Assembly: GCA_005503085.1 (NCBI GenBank) | Contig: SCOI01000005.1 | Span: forward strand, 230,100 to 294,099 | DNA from: Burkholderiales bacterium C2 | GTDB lineage: Bacteria > Pseudomonadota > Gammaproteobacteria > Burkholderiales > Burkholderiaceae_C | Direction: 5' to 3' | DNA: 64,000 nt | Shown here: piece after piece, positions 45,388 through 53,708 of the stretch | Layout of the letters: the number at the start of each line of letters is the position of its first letter | Position numbering within the stretch: position 1 is the stretch's first letter | Notes under the pieces: model-generated | The model's input: the letters and a program-made list of their open reading frames with translations, nothing else | Database searches by the model: none | What the model was told of the DNA's origin: nothing | Position numbers and translations under genes: made by a program

Positions 45388-46326
45388 TCAGTTCCTGATG
45401 AAGTTCAGCAGGTCCTGGTTGACGCGATCCTTGTGGGTGTCAGTCAGGCCGTGCGGTGCGCCCGGGTAGACGATCAGCTGGGCGTTCTTGACCAGCTTGG
45501 CCGAGGCGCGGCCGGAAGCGTCGATCGGCACGATCTGGTCGTCGTCGCCATGGATCACCAGGGTCGGTACATCGAACTTCTTCAGATCGGCGGTGAAGTC
45601 GGTTTCCGAGAAGGCCTTGATCGAGTCGTAGGTGTTCTTGTGGCCGCCTTGCATGCCTTGCAGCCACCAGTTGTCGATCAGGCCTTGCGAGACCTTGGCG
45701 CCGGGGCGGTTGAAACCGTAGAAGGGGCCGGTCGGGATGTCTTTGTAGAGCTGGGCGCGGTTGGCCGTCTGCGCGGCGCGGATGCCGTCGAACACCTCGA
45801 TCGGCAGACCGCCCGGATTGGCCGCCGTCTTCAGCATCAACGGCGGCACGGCGCTGACCAGCACCGCCTTGGCCACCTTGCCCGTGCCATGGCGGCCGAT
45901 ATAGCGGGCCACCTCGCCGCCGCCGGTGGAGAAACCCACCAGCACGGCCTTCTTGCCCTTCAGATCCACCGCGTTGATGACGGCAGCCAGATCGTCGGCG
46001 TAGTGGTCCATGTCATTGCCTTCCCAGGGCTGGCTGGAGCGGCCATGGCCACGGCGGTCATGGGCGATCACGCGGTAACCCTGGTCGGCCAGGAACAGCA
46101 TCTGCGCTTCCCAGCTGTCCGAGTTCAGCGGCCAGCCGTGGCTGAACACGACGGGCTGGCCGTTGCGCGGACCCCAGTCCTTGTAGTACAGCTGCACGCC
46201 TTGCTGGGTCGTGACATAGCTGCCGCTGGGCTGGGCCGCAGCCGGCGGCGTGCCGGCTGCGAGTGCGGCACCAGCGGCGAGGCTCAGCGTGGACAGGGCG
46301 ATCAGTTGCTTGGCGAGGGCTTTCAT
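45388..46326 (-). CDS. secreted alpha/beta hydrolase (non-heme chloroperoxidase type)
   Basis: 312 aa with a signal peptide ([23 protein letters not shown]). Catalytic residues are Ser133 in GFSTGGG, Asp in HGDDDQIVP and His in GAPHGL. The GRSSQPW block and [11 protein letters not shown] are typical of non-heme haloperoxidase/perhydrolase relatives. Such enzymes hydrolyse esters and make peracids; in the cell the role is probably detoxification, here likely under an OhrR-type regulator whose operator copy lies 61-80 bases upstream of the start. Ends four bases from the S9 gene, convergent. Confidence 0.88.
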   Translation of the reverse strand: MKALAKQLIALSTLSLAAGAALAAGTPPAAAQPSGSYVTTQQGVQLYYKDWGPRNGQPVVFSHGWPLNSDSWEAQMLFLADQGYRVIAHDRRGHGRSSQPWEGNDMDHYADDLAAVINAVDLKGKKAVLVGFSTGGGEVARYIGRHGTGKVAKAVLVSAVPPLMLKTAANPGGLPIEVFDGIRAAQTANRAQLYKDIPTGPFYGFNRPGAKVSQGLIDNWWLQGMQGGHKNTYDSIKAFSETDFTADLKKFDVPTLVIHGDDDQIVPIDASGRASAKLVKNAQLIVYPGAPHGLTDTHKDRVNQDLLNFIRN

Positions 46327-46386
46327 GGCAATTCCTTGGTGTGGTGGGTGAGGAGGGGGCAGGGAGGGGTTATTGATTGTTGGAAA

Positions 46387-46406
46387 TTAAATCGTGTGCG
46401 ATGTAT
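46387..46406. promoter_or_regulatory. OhrR-type operator upstream of the hydrolase gene
   Basis: TTAAATCGTGTGCGATGTAT: 16 of the first 16 bases are identical to the palindromic site at the regulator's own promoter (46991-47010); it differs at two of the last four bases. It lies 61-80 bp upstream of the hydrolase start, so the same MarR/OhrR-type protein probably represses both genes. Confidence 0.8.
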
Positions 46407-46491
46407 TTGTTGTGAGTTCGGATCGTTCAGCTTCGTCCGTGGTGTCTGGCGTAAGAGAGAGAAAGAAAGAAGAACAGTCGGGTGGCCGGGC

Positions 46492-46980
46492 TCAGCCGCC
46501 GGCCTTGAGCATGCGGCCGCGCAGCGCCAGCAGCCGGTCGCGCATCTCGTTGATCTCGGCGAGCGGCGTGTCGGCGGCCGTCGCGATGCATTGCGGGATC
46601 GCCTGTGCCTTGGCCTGCAGCGCCCGGCCTGGCTCGGTCAGCGTGATCAGCACTTGGCGTTCATCGGCGGCCGAACGGGCCCGGTCGATCAGGCCGGCGG
46701 CCTGCAGGCGCTTGAGCAGCGGGGTCAGCGTTGGCGACTCCAGGAACACCCGCTCGCTGATCTCGCCGACGGTCAGGCCATCGCGTTCCCACAGCACCAG
46801 CATCACCAGGTATTGCGGATAGGTCAGGTCCAGCGTCTTCAGCAACTCGCGATAGACCTTGTTGAAGCTCAGCATCGTCGAGTACAGCGCGAAGCACAGC
46901 TGCTGGTCCAGCAGCACGGCCTTGGGCTGCTGCTGCGTCGACTTGATGACTGCGGTGGAAGAAGTGGTGCTGCGTGCCAT
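46492..46980 (-). CDS. MarR family, OhrR-like redox repressor
   Basis: 162-aa winged-helix repressor. It carries the OhrR hallmark [12 protein letters not shown] with the peroxide-sensing Cys29, then [20 protein letters not shown], and the DNA-binding wing [34 protein letters not shown]. Only one cysteine is seen, which fits the one-Cys type. Start ATG 46980 is at the predicted transcription start (-10 TAATAT at 46993-46988), so the mRNA may be leaderless; no Shine-Dalgarno is visible. Upstream in-frame starts fall within the operator. Confidence 0.9.
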   Translation of the reverse strand: MARSTTSSTAVIKSTQQQPKAVLLDQQLCFALYSTMLSFNKVYRELLKTLDLTYPQYLVMLVLWERDGLTVGEISERVFLESPTLTPLLKRLQAAGLIDRARSAADERQVLITLTEPGRALQAKAQAIPQCIATAADTPLAEINEMRDRLLALRGRMLKAGG

Positions 46981-46990
46981 GGGATGGATA

Positions 46991-47010
46991 TTAAATCGTG
47001 TGCGATTTAA
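46991..47010 (-). promoter_or_regulatory. operator inside the OhrR-type regulator's promoter
   Basis: TTAAATCG-TGTG-CGATTTAA, a perfect inverted repeat (9-bp arms if the flanking A and T are included). On the minus strand it spans the 17-bp gap between a -35 TTGCAA (47016-47011) and -10 TAATAT (46993-46988), touching both. This is the architecture of autorepression. Confidence 0.85.
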
Positions 47011-47173
47011 TTGCAAGCAACTTCGCTTGCCAGCCTTCCTCTCTTTCTTCCGGTCTGTGGCCGCGTGCCGGCTGAAACATGATGATGGCCATGCCCAGCA
47101 GCAGGGTTTTCATCGTGATGATTGTGCGGGCGGCGAGGTCAGCGGCACGGCCGCCGATGCTACGCTTGGCTCC

Positions 47174-48253
47174 ATGGATCCCCGCAGCGCGCCCGATTCC
47201 GCCGACGGCGACAGCGCGGCCGAGTGGCTGGCGCGGGCGCAGAGCAGCCTGCAGGACCAGCATTGGCAGCGCCTGCAGGACCAGCTCGACGCCTTGCTGG
47301 CGCGGCGCGATCTCAGTGAAGCACAGCGCGTCGAAGCCTTGCTGCTGCAGGCCACCGCCTGCTGGCGCCAAGGCGATCTGTCCGGCGTCACCCGGCCGGC
47401 GCTGCAAGCGGCCGGGCTGGCCGCCGACCTCGCTGCGCTGCGGCGCCAATGCATCCGGGCCCTGGGCTTCGCGGCTTTCGCGCTGTCGGAGCTGGGACTG
47501 GCGGACGCAGCCCTGCCACACGCGCTACGGGGCCTGGCCTTGGCACAGGACGACCCGGCCCAGCATCAGGCCTTGCCCGGCGCCTTGAGTTGCGCGGCCC
47601 ATGTCCATGCACGTCTGGGTCAGTTTGACGAAGCCGAAATGCTGCATATGCAAGCGCTGTCGCTGGCGCGTGAGTCGGGACTGCCCGAGGCGCTACACCA
47701 GGCTTATGCCAATCTGTTCAGCGCTGTCGTCAGCGCCCATGCTGAACTGGCGGCCGGCGCGCCACAGGCTGATGCGGTCCGCGCGGCGCAGGCCTGTGCG
47801 CAGCGACATGCCAGCCATGTGCTCGGCTTTCTGGACGACCAACGGCTGGGGGCCTACCGCCGCATGGTCCTGATGCTCAATCTGGGTGATCTGCTGTCGC
47901 TCGCGGGTCGTCTGGACGATGCCGAGCCGTTGCTGCGCCACTGCCTGGCGCTGGCCGAGGAGCAGGGCACTCGCTACTACCAGATGTCCGCCGAGGCGGC
48001 GCTGGCGGATCTGCTGCTGCGGCGCGACCGACCCTCGGAGGCCATGTCCCTGCTGCAGCCCCTGCTGGCTCCCGATGGCGCCCAGCCGGGCTCCAGCCTG
48101 CGTCTGCTGGCGCTGCGCACGGCGCTGGCCTGCCAGGGCCGGCTTGGCGACGAGGTGGCGGCCGAGACGCTGCAGGCCGAACTGGCTGAGCTTGAGCGTG
48201 CACGAGCGCGGGTTCGCGCCAGAGCGCTGGCCCATCTGGGCGAGACGGTCTGA
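47174..48253 (+). CDS. TPR-repeat protein, perhaps a truncated signalling protein
   Basis: 359 aa of helical repeats with TPR-like periodicity (SEAQRVEALLLQATACWRQGDL, ALPHALRGLALAQDDPAQHQ, EAEMLHMQALSLARES, LLSLAGRLDDAEPLLRHCLALAEEQG). In Burkholderiales similar TPR arrays precede GGDEF domains; this one ends in ELERARARVRARALAHLGETV, where the cyclase would begin, so a lost C-terminal domain is possible. That is inference. Start ATG 47174 is chosen by frame; no strong RBS. No signal peptide. Confidence 0.7.
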   Translation: MDPRSAPDSADGDSAAEWLARAQSSLQDQHWQRLQDQLDALLARRDLSEAQRVEALLLQATACWRQGDLSGVTRPALQAAGLAADLAALRRQCIRALGFAAFALSELGLADAALPHALRGLALAQDDPAQHQALPGALSCAAHVHARLGQFDEAEMLHMQALSLARESGLPEALHQAYANLFSAVVSAHAELAAGAPQADAVRAAQACAQRHASHVLGFLDDQRLGAYRRMVLMLNLGDLLSLAGRLDDAEPLLRHCLALAEEQGTRYYQMSAEAALADLLLRRDRPSEAMSLLQPLLAPDGAQPGSSLRLLALRTALACQGRLGDEVAAETLQAELAELERARARVRARALAHLGETV

Positions 48254-48281
48254 GGCTTGGCGGACTTTTGCTGTCGCCCGC

Positions 48282-48929
48282 CTATTTGGCGAAGCAGTAG
48301 AACAGCCCGCCGCTGCCCAGCTCCGAGAGCTTGGCCGCGCTGCAGCCGCGGCTCTGGTGGGCCGACAGCCAGGAGGTGGCCCAGGACTCCTTGATCGCGC
48401 TGGCGCGGTCATGGTGGCCGACCAGGGCGGCGCCGTCATCGGCCGCACTCGTCCAGTTCTTGCAGGTCAGGTCGGGGTCCAGCGGCGAGGGGGCGGTACC
48501 GTCGGCGCGGGTGCCGGTCAGGATGTCGTGCCAGCGGCCCGGGGTGGGCTGGCCGCGCTCGGACAGCGCGGTGTCGCGGCCGATGCGGTTGCCCGCGCCA
48601 TGCAACTCGTCGAGGTTGGCGGCGATCAGCTCGCCGCGCGCGTTGTGCCAGGGGCCGGTACCGATGCGGTCGCGCGCATCGATGCTGGGCTGCTGCTTAT
48701 TGGACTGCTGGCTCAGATAGGCACGCCAGCTCCGCTGGCCCGCACCCGCCGCCGTGGCCAGCGCCTGGCAATGCGCATCGGCCCCTTCCAAGCCGCCAAG
48801 ATCCGCCCCTCGGCCCGGGCCGAGGCTGGTGACGAAGAAACTCATCGTCGCGGTCTGCGGCGCCGGCGGCTGGGCGCAGGCGGCCAGCAGCAGGGCGGTG
48901 AGGAGCGGGATGCTACGCAGGCCTGTCAT
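48282..48929 (-). CDS. lectin/endostatin-like lipoprotein
   Basis: 215 aa. Lipobox LLTALLLAACAQ with the lipidated Cys18. The mature part follows the pattern GADLGGLEGADAHCQALA, RSWRAYLS, ARDRIGTGPWHNARGELIA, RWHDILTGTRADGTA, CKNWTS and VGHHDR, ending in SRGCSAAKLSELGSGGLFYCF. These are features of a group of bacterial secreted proteins described as lectin- or endostatin-like. Cysteines pair as expected for an extracytoplasmic protein. Function unknown. It sits 4 bp from the PLP enzyme stop. Confidence 0.8.
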   Translation of the reverse strand: MTGLRSIPLLTALLLAACAQPPAPQTATMSFFVTSLGPGRGADLGGLEGADAHCQALATAAGAGQRSWRAYLSQQSNKQQPSIDARDRIGTGPWHNARGELIAANLDELHGAGNRIGRDTALSERGQPTPGRWHDILTGTRADGTAPSPLDPDLTCKNWTSAADDGAALVGHHDRASAIKESWATSWLSAHQSRGCSAAKLSELGSGGLFYCFAK

Positions 48930-48933
48930 GGTC

Positions 48934-50181
48934 TCAGCCCAGGGCCTGCGCGAAGTCCGCGATCAGGTCGGCCTCGTCCTCCAGGCCCACCGAGAGCCGC
49001 ACCAGCCCGTCGGCAATGCCCATCTCGGCCCGCACGGCGGCGCCGGCTTCCCAGAAGATGGTCGGCGCGACCGGGATGATCAGCGTGCGGGTGTCGCCCA
49101 GGCCGGTGGCCTTGATCGGCAGCCGCAGGCGGTTCAGCACCTCGTTGAGGCCGGCGCTGTCGCGCAGCTCGAAGCTCAGCAGCCAGGAGCCGGCCTTGAA
49201 CAGCCGCGCGGCGCGTTCGTGCTGCGGGTGCGAGGCCAGGCCCGGGTAGTGCACGGCGGCCACCTTGGGATGAGCCTGCAGCCATTGCGCCAGCGCCAGC
49301 GCGGTGGCGCTGCTCTGGCGCACGCGCAGGCTCAGGGTCTCGGCGCCGACGCTGATGCGGTGGGCGTTGTCCGAGGACAGGGTGCCGCCCATATCGCGCA
49401 GACCCTTTTTGCGGATCTGCTGCAAGCCCCATTGCGTGGGGTCGCCCTTGCGGTAGGCCGGGAAGATATGGGGATAGGCCTGCCAGTCGAACAGCCCGGT
49501 GTCGGTGACCGCGCCGCCCAGTGCGTCGCCATGGCCGGCAATGGTCTTGGTCAGCGAGTTGATCACCAGGCTGGCGCCCACGGCGGCCGGGCGGAACAGG
49601 GCCGGCGAGGTGATGGTGTTGTCGACCACATAGACCAGGCCGCGTTCGCGGCACAGCGCGCCTATGCCTTCGAGATCCGGAATCAGCGTGCCGGGATTCG
49701 AGACGGTCTCGACAAAGACCAGGCGGGTCTCGGGCCGCAGCGCGGCCTCGACGGCCGCGACCGAGCCGGCATCGACCTTGCTGACCGCCACGCCCAGATC
49801 CTCCATCGTCCCGAGCAGGCTGTTGGTGTTGCCGAACACATAGCGGCTGGAGACGATGTGATCGCCGGCGCGCAGCAGTGTCATGAAGATCGCGGTGATC
49901 GCCGCCATGCCGGTGGCAAAGCTGACCGTGCCTATGCCTTGCTCCAGCCCGGTGATCTTGGCCTCCAGCGCGGCCGTGGTCGGCGTGCCCTGGCGGGCGT
50001 AGTTGAAGCCGCCCTTGAGCGTGCCCTGGAACACGCCGATCAGGTCCTCGACGCGCTCGAAGCCGTACTGCACCGAGGTATGGATGGGTTTGTGCACGCC
50101 GCCATGCTCGACGCCGAAGCGGCGGTCGGCGTGGATGTTGTCGGTGCTGAGCTGGGAATTGTGGTGGTCGGGCGAATTCAT
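48934..50181 (-). CDS. cystathionine gamma-synthase/O-acetylhomoserine-type PLP enzyme
   Basis: 415-aa gamma-elimination/replacement PLP enzyme. Landmarks are YARQGTPTTAALEAKI, SFATGMAAITAIFM, FVETVSNPGTLIPDLEGI, DNTITSPALF and the PLP lysine in SLTKTIAGHGDALGG; the late VRLSVGLEDEADLIADF is typical. It most likely works in methionine/cysteine transsulfuration. Which reaction (CGS, OAH sulfhydrylase or a lyase) cannot be fixed by eye. Divergent from the M48-like gene. ATG 50181 is the natural family start. Confidence 0.9.
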   Translation of the reverse strand: MNSPDHHNSQLSTDNIHADRRFGVEHGGVHKPIHTSVQYGFERVEDLIGVFQGTLKGGFNYARQGTPTTAALEAKITGLEQGIGTVSFATGMAAITAIFMTLLRAGDHIVSSRYVFGNTNSLLGTMEDLGVAVSKVDAGSVAAVEAALRPETRLVFVETVSNPGTLIPDLEGIGALCRERGLVYVVDNTITSPALFRPAAVGASLVINSLTKTIAGHGDALGGAVTDTGLFDWQAYPHIFPAYRKGDPTQWGLQQIRKKGLRDMGGTLSSDNAHRISVGAETLSLRVRQSSATALALAQWLQAHPKVAAVHYPGLASHPQHERAARLFKAGSWLLSFELRDSAGLNEVLNRLRLPIKATGLGDTRTLIIPVAPTIFWEAGAAVRAEMGIADGLVRLSVGLEDEADLIADFAQALG

Positions 50182-50252
50182 CGCGGAAGGATAGCAGCGG
50201 CGGGGCGGCGCCCGAGCGCATCTCGGCTGCAGCGTGGATCAGCAAATTGCTG

Positions 50253-51254
50253 ATGGACGAGGCGCGCGAGGCTGCTCAGAATCCGCCCATGCATGCGTCC
50301 CGACGCCCCGTCTCTGCTAGCCCCCATGCCCCTATGCAGCCGGCCGCAGCGGCGCGGGGAGCTCGCACTTTTCATCAAGACCGCAGCGGGCAGAGGCCGG
50401 CGGCCGGTCCGCGTGTGGCCGCGCAGGCGCGGCAGATGGCGCGGCTGCGGCAGCCGGCGCCCGGGAGCACGGTGCAGGCAGTGGCCCAATGTGTGCGCCA
50501 AGGGAAGAAGTTCGAGGGCGAGGACTTGCGCCGCTTGCAGGCGATTGCCGAGCGCATGGGCATCGACCCCGCCCGGCTCAATTTCTACGACGCCGAGGGC
50601 CGCGGCAATAACGCCACCGGCAACGATGTGTCGATCGAAGGCAGCTTGCTCAGAGGCAAGGATGAGGATCAGCTGAATTTCACCGTCGGACATGAGTTGT
50701 CTCACTACAAGACCTTCGACACCCGCTTTGGCGGATCGGAACAGCTGCCGCTGGGCAGCATGACGGCCGCGATGCTGGGTGCCAGCGGGCTCGCGACCCT
50801 GTCGCTGGGGCCCTTGGGTGGTTTGCTGGGCGGCGTTCTGGGCGGCGCTGCGGGCTTTGCCGGCGAGATGGCGGCCGGTGGTGGCTATCTGAATGCGGCG
50901 GTGACCGGCGTCAGTGCAGCGAGCCTGCTCAGCCTGGGGCCGCTGGGGGCTTTTGTGGGCGGTCCGGTGGGCGGCTTGGTGGGCACGCTGCTGGGGGCCG
51001 GGCTGTCCTTGCCTTTGATCAGCAAGCTGTTCGAGATCAAGGCCGATCTGCATTCGGCCAAGAACGTCGGTGCCGAGGGCGGGATCAAGCGCTTCGACAA
51101 CGAGATGCTGGAGCATTCCCACGATGCGCAGGCCGGCCAGACCCCGGGCAATGCGCTGCTCGACCCGCTCCATCCACCGCTGAGCTTCAGAAAGCAGTAT
51201 CTGGGCTGGTTCCAGAGCCTGGTGGGCAAGAAGGACGAAGCCAAGACGGATTGA
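50253..51254 (+). CDS. M48-like zinc peptidase with Gly-rich hydrophobic insert
   Basis: 333 aa. A disordered Arg/Ala/Pro N-terminus (about 1-65), then a cytosolic domain with HExxH in FTVGHELSHYKTFD. A long hydrophobic Gly/Ala/Leu segment (about 168-260, with repeated GG and PLGG motifs) follows; it could span the membrane twice or more. After it, LFEIKADLHSAKNVG supplies the M48-type Glu and Asp. It is not clearly any named family. Start is uncertain: TTG 50247, ATG 50253 or ATG 50289, none with a Shine-Dalgarno. Possible self-processing or membrane-associated protease. Confidence 0.7.
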   Translation: MDEAREAAQNPPMHASRRPVSASPHAPMQPAAAARGARTFHQDRSGQRPAAGPRVAAQARQMARLRQPAPGSTVQAVAQCVRQGKKFEGEDLRRLQAIAERMGIDPARLNFYDAEGRGNNATGNDVSIEGSLLRGKDEDQLNFTVGHELSHYKTFDTRFGGSEQLPLGSMTAAMLGASGLATLSLGPLGGLLGGVLGGAAGFAGEMAAGGGYLNAAVTGVSAASLLSLGPLGAFVGGPVGGLVGTLLGAGLSLPLISKLFEIKADLHSAKNVGAEGGIKRFDNEMLEHSHDAQAGQTPGNALLDPLHPPLSFRKQYLGWFQSLVGKKDEAKTD

Positions 51255-51271
51255 TGGAGGGGGGGCGGAGC

Positions 51272-51658
51272 ATGACGCCGATGATATTGACTGCCGCCAG
51301 AACACCGGACGAATACATCGCCTGCCATCAGGCCGGCAGCTGGCAGCGCGTCTATGCCGAGGCGCTGCGCGCGGTGGTGCGCGAGAGCGCCCCGCAGCTG
51401 CAGGAGCGGCTGAAGTGGGGCCACCTCGTCTACTTCAATGCAGCCGATGAGCCGGTGCTGCTGATACGCATCGAGCCACAGCGCCTGCTGTTCGGCTTCT
51501 GGCAGGGTCAGCGCTTGCGCCATATCGAGCCGCGGCTGCGGCCGGGCGGCAAATACCAGATGGCGACGCTGGAACTGCGCGAAGGGACGGCGCTGGACCG
51601 CGCGGAGATGCTGCAACTGGTGGCCGAGGCCGCGGAGCTGGGCTGGACTCAAGGCTGA
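51272..51658 (+). CDS. DUF1801 domain protein
   Basis: 128 aa of the YdhG/DUF1801 fold: LRAVVRESAPQLQERLKWGHLVYF, FGFWQGQRLRHIEPRLRPGGKYQMATLEL. This iron-chaperone-like family (frataxin-like fold) has an undefined role. A GGAGGGG run lies 10-16 bp upstream of ATG 51272; other in-frame starts at 51251/51254 are closer to or within it. The stop overlaps the convergent EamA gene by 10 bp. Confidence 0.82.
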   Translation: MTPMILTAARTPDEYIACHQAGSWQRVYAEALRAVVRESAPQLQERLKWGHLVYFNAADEPVLLIRIEPQRLLFGFWQGQRLRHIEPRLRPGGKYQMATLELREGTALDRAEMLQLVAEAAELGWTQG

Positions 51659-52557
51659 GGCGGCGCACCGGCCAGCCTGCCGGCCGTGCCTGGCCAGCGC
51701 CACCGCGTCGCGGCCAGCACCAGGCCGACGGCAATCAACGCCATGCCGAGGCTCTGGCCCGGGCCGGGTCGGGTGCCGAAGATCAGCGCCGAGAATGCCA
51801 GCGCGAACACCGGCACCAGCAGCGCCACCGGCGCCACCGTGCCGGCACCGTGGCGGGCGATCAGGGTGTTCCAGACCCAGTAGCCGAACAGGGTACTGGG
51901 GTAGACCTGGAAGGCCAGCGAGAGCAGGGCGATGGGCTGCGATAGCAGCTGGGCCGGCAGCGCCTGCAGCGGCGCCGGGCCCTGGGTGGCGACGACCAGA
52001 GCGAGCAGCGCCGGGGCCGCGAACAGGCTGGACCAGACCATCAGCGCCAGCATGGCCCGGGCACCCGAGCGCCGCACGATCACATTGGCAAGACTCAGGC
52101 TGGCGGCCGCCAGCAGCACCAGGGCCAGGCCTAGCGCCGTGCTGCCCGGCCCGGCCGAGGACCGCAGCACGAGGACGAAGCCCAGGCCGGCGACCAGCGC
52201 GCCCTGGCGCTGGCGCCGGCTCAGGGCCTCGCCCAGCCACAGCCAAGCCAGCAGCGGCGTCAGGAAGGCGCTGCTTTGCAGCAGCCAGGCTGCCAGCCCC
52301 GGCGCCAGCCCGGCGCGCAGCGCCCAGCTGACCCCGCCCCAGGTGCCGACGCCGAAGGCCAGGCCATAGGCGATCAGCCAGCGCCAGGCGATGGCCGGCC
52401 GCGCGATCCACAGCAGCAGCGGGAAGGCCGCCAGCGCGAAGCGCAGCGCCGCCAGCAGCAGCGGGTCGAGATGAGCGACGCCAAGCTTGATGAAGGAAAA
52501 ATTCAGGCCCCAGATCGCGGCGACGAAGGCGGCCAGCAGCCATTCGGAAGGTTTCAT
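51649..52557 (-). CDS. EamA (DMT) family transporter
   Basis: 302 aa with ten predicted TM segments in two EamA repeats (about 5-135 and 145-285). The N-terminus MKPSEWLLAAFVAAIWGLNFSFIKLG and the mid block PLLAWLWLGEALSRRQ are typical of amino-acid or metabolite exporters in this family. Divergent from a LysR gene (75 bp apart), a common arrangement in which the regulator controls the exporter. Confidence 0.9.
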   Translation of the reverse strand: MKPSEWLLAAFVAAIWGLNFSFIKLGVAHLDPLLLAALRFALAAFPLLLWIARPAIAWRWLIAYGLAFGVGTWGGVSWALRAGLAPGLAAWLLQSSAFLTPLLAWLWLGEALSRRQRQGALVAGLGFVLVLRSSAGPGSTALGLALVLLAAASLSLANVIVRRSGARAMLALMVWSSLFAAPALLALVVATQGPAPLQALPAQLLSQPIALLSLAFQVYPSTLFGYWVWNTLIARHGAGTVAPVALLVPVFALAFSALIFGTRPGPGQSLGMALIAVGLVLAATRWRWPGTAGRLAGAPPQP

Positions 52558-52631
52558 GGGACGGATTCTTGCTGTGAGTCAGGCGCATGAAAAACGGATT
52601 GGAAGCGCGGTGATCGTGCGTCATATGCACA

Positions 52632-53708
52632 ATGCCACCCATGCCTGCCCGCAAACCCTCCACCACAAAGACGTCCGAGTCGCCAAGGTCTTCGACCTCC
52701 TTGTCCGGCCGTTCGCTGCCGCCGCTGAGCGCGCTGCAGGCCTTCGAGGCGGCCGCGCGCCTGGGCAGCTTCACCCGCGCCGCCACCGAGCGCCATCTGA
52801 GCCACAGCGCGATCAGCCGCGCGGTGCAGAGCGTCGAGCACTGGCACGGCCTGCCACTGTTCGAGCGCAGCGGCCCCAAGCTGGGCCTGAGCGCGGCCGG
52901 TGAGGCGCTGCGCCAGCGCCTGGCCGAGCCCCTGGCCCAGTTGCATCGGCTGAGCCCGGCACCGGGCGGCCGCGCAGCGCCGGATCCGGCGGCTGGCCTT
53001 TCGCCGCGTTCCGAACCGCTGGCCCTGTTCACGCTGCCTTCGTTGGCCGCGACCTGGCTGCTGCCGCGGCTGCCGCGTCTGCTGGCGCGGCAGCCGCAAC
53101 TGCAGCTGACGCTGCACACCGGCTATGCGATGCAGAGTCTGCCGCCGCTACATAGCGCGGTGGCGCTGCGCTTCGGTCAGTTCGACCGCACGGGCCTGCG
53201 CTGCTGGCCGCTGTGGAGCGACGCGGTGGTGGCCGTGGCCACGCCTGACTGGCTGGCCCGCCATGGCGGCGAGCCGGCGCTGTGGCCGGCCGGCGAGCGC
53301 CTGCGCCTGCTATCTGAGCCCTGGCCGCTGCGCCTGCTGCGCTGCGGTGATGAGGGTAGTGCGGCTTGCGCAGCCGGCCCGGCAATGGCCGCGCGCCTGC
53401 CGCCGGCCGAGGGGCCGGGCTTCAATGACGCGCTGCTGCTGGTGCAGGCCGCGCTGCTGGGCCTCGGCGTGGCCTGGGTGCGGCGCTCGCTGGTGGCGCC
53501 CTGGCTGCGCGACGGTGCGCTGCGGGCGCTGGCGCAGGAGCCCGCCGCGCGGGCCGGCCGCACCGGCGGCGCGGACGCGCACAAGACCATGTGGCTGGCC
53601 TGCCGCGACGAACTGGCCGAGCATCCGGCGGTGCGGGCCTTCGTGGACTGGGTGCTGGAGGAGGTGGCGGAGGAGGCCGCTTCCCGCCCTGGGATAATCC
53701 CGTCATGA
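52632..53708 (+). CDS. LysR family transcriptional regulator
   Basis: 358 aa with a 30-residue Ser/Thr/Pro-rich leader, then the HTH LSALQAFEAAARLGSFTRAATERHLSHSAISRAVQSVE, the GcvA-type pattern, and an effector domain (LFTLPSLAATWLLPRLPRLL). ATG 52632 or 52641 may start. Its TGA overlaps the ATG of the kleisin-like gene (ATGA), so the regulator and the condensin operon are translationally coupled. Divergent from the EamA exporter. Confidence 0.9.
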   Translation: MPPMPARKPSTTKTSESPRSSTSLSGRSLPPLSALQAFEAAARLGSFTRAATERHLSHSAISRAVQSVEHWHGLPLFERSGPKLGLSAAGEALRQRLAEPLAQLHRLSPAPGGRAAPDPAAGLSPRSEPLALFTLPSLAATWLLPRLPRLLARQPQLQLTLHTGYAMQSLPPLHSAVALRFGQFDRTGLRCWPLWSDAVVAVATPDWLARHGGEPALWPAGERLRLLSEPWPLRLLRCGDEGSAACAAGPAMAARLPPAEGPGFNDALLLVQAALLGLGVAWVRRSLVAPWLRDGALRALAQEPAARAGRTGGADAHKTMWLACRDELAEHPAVRAFVDWVLEEVAEEAASRPGIIPS

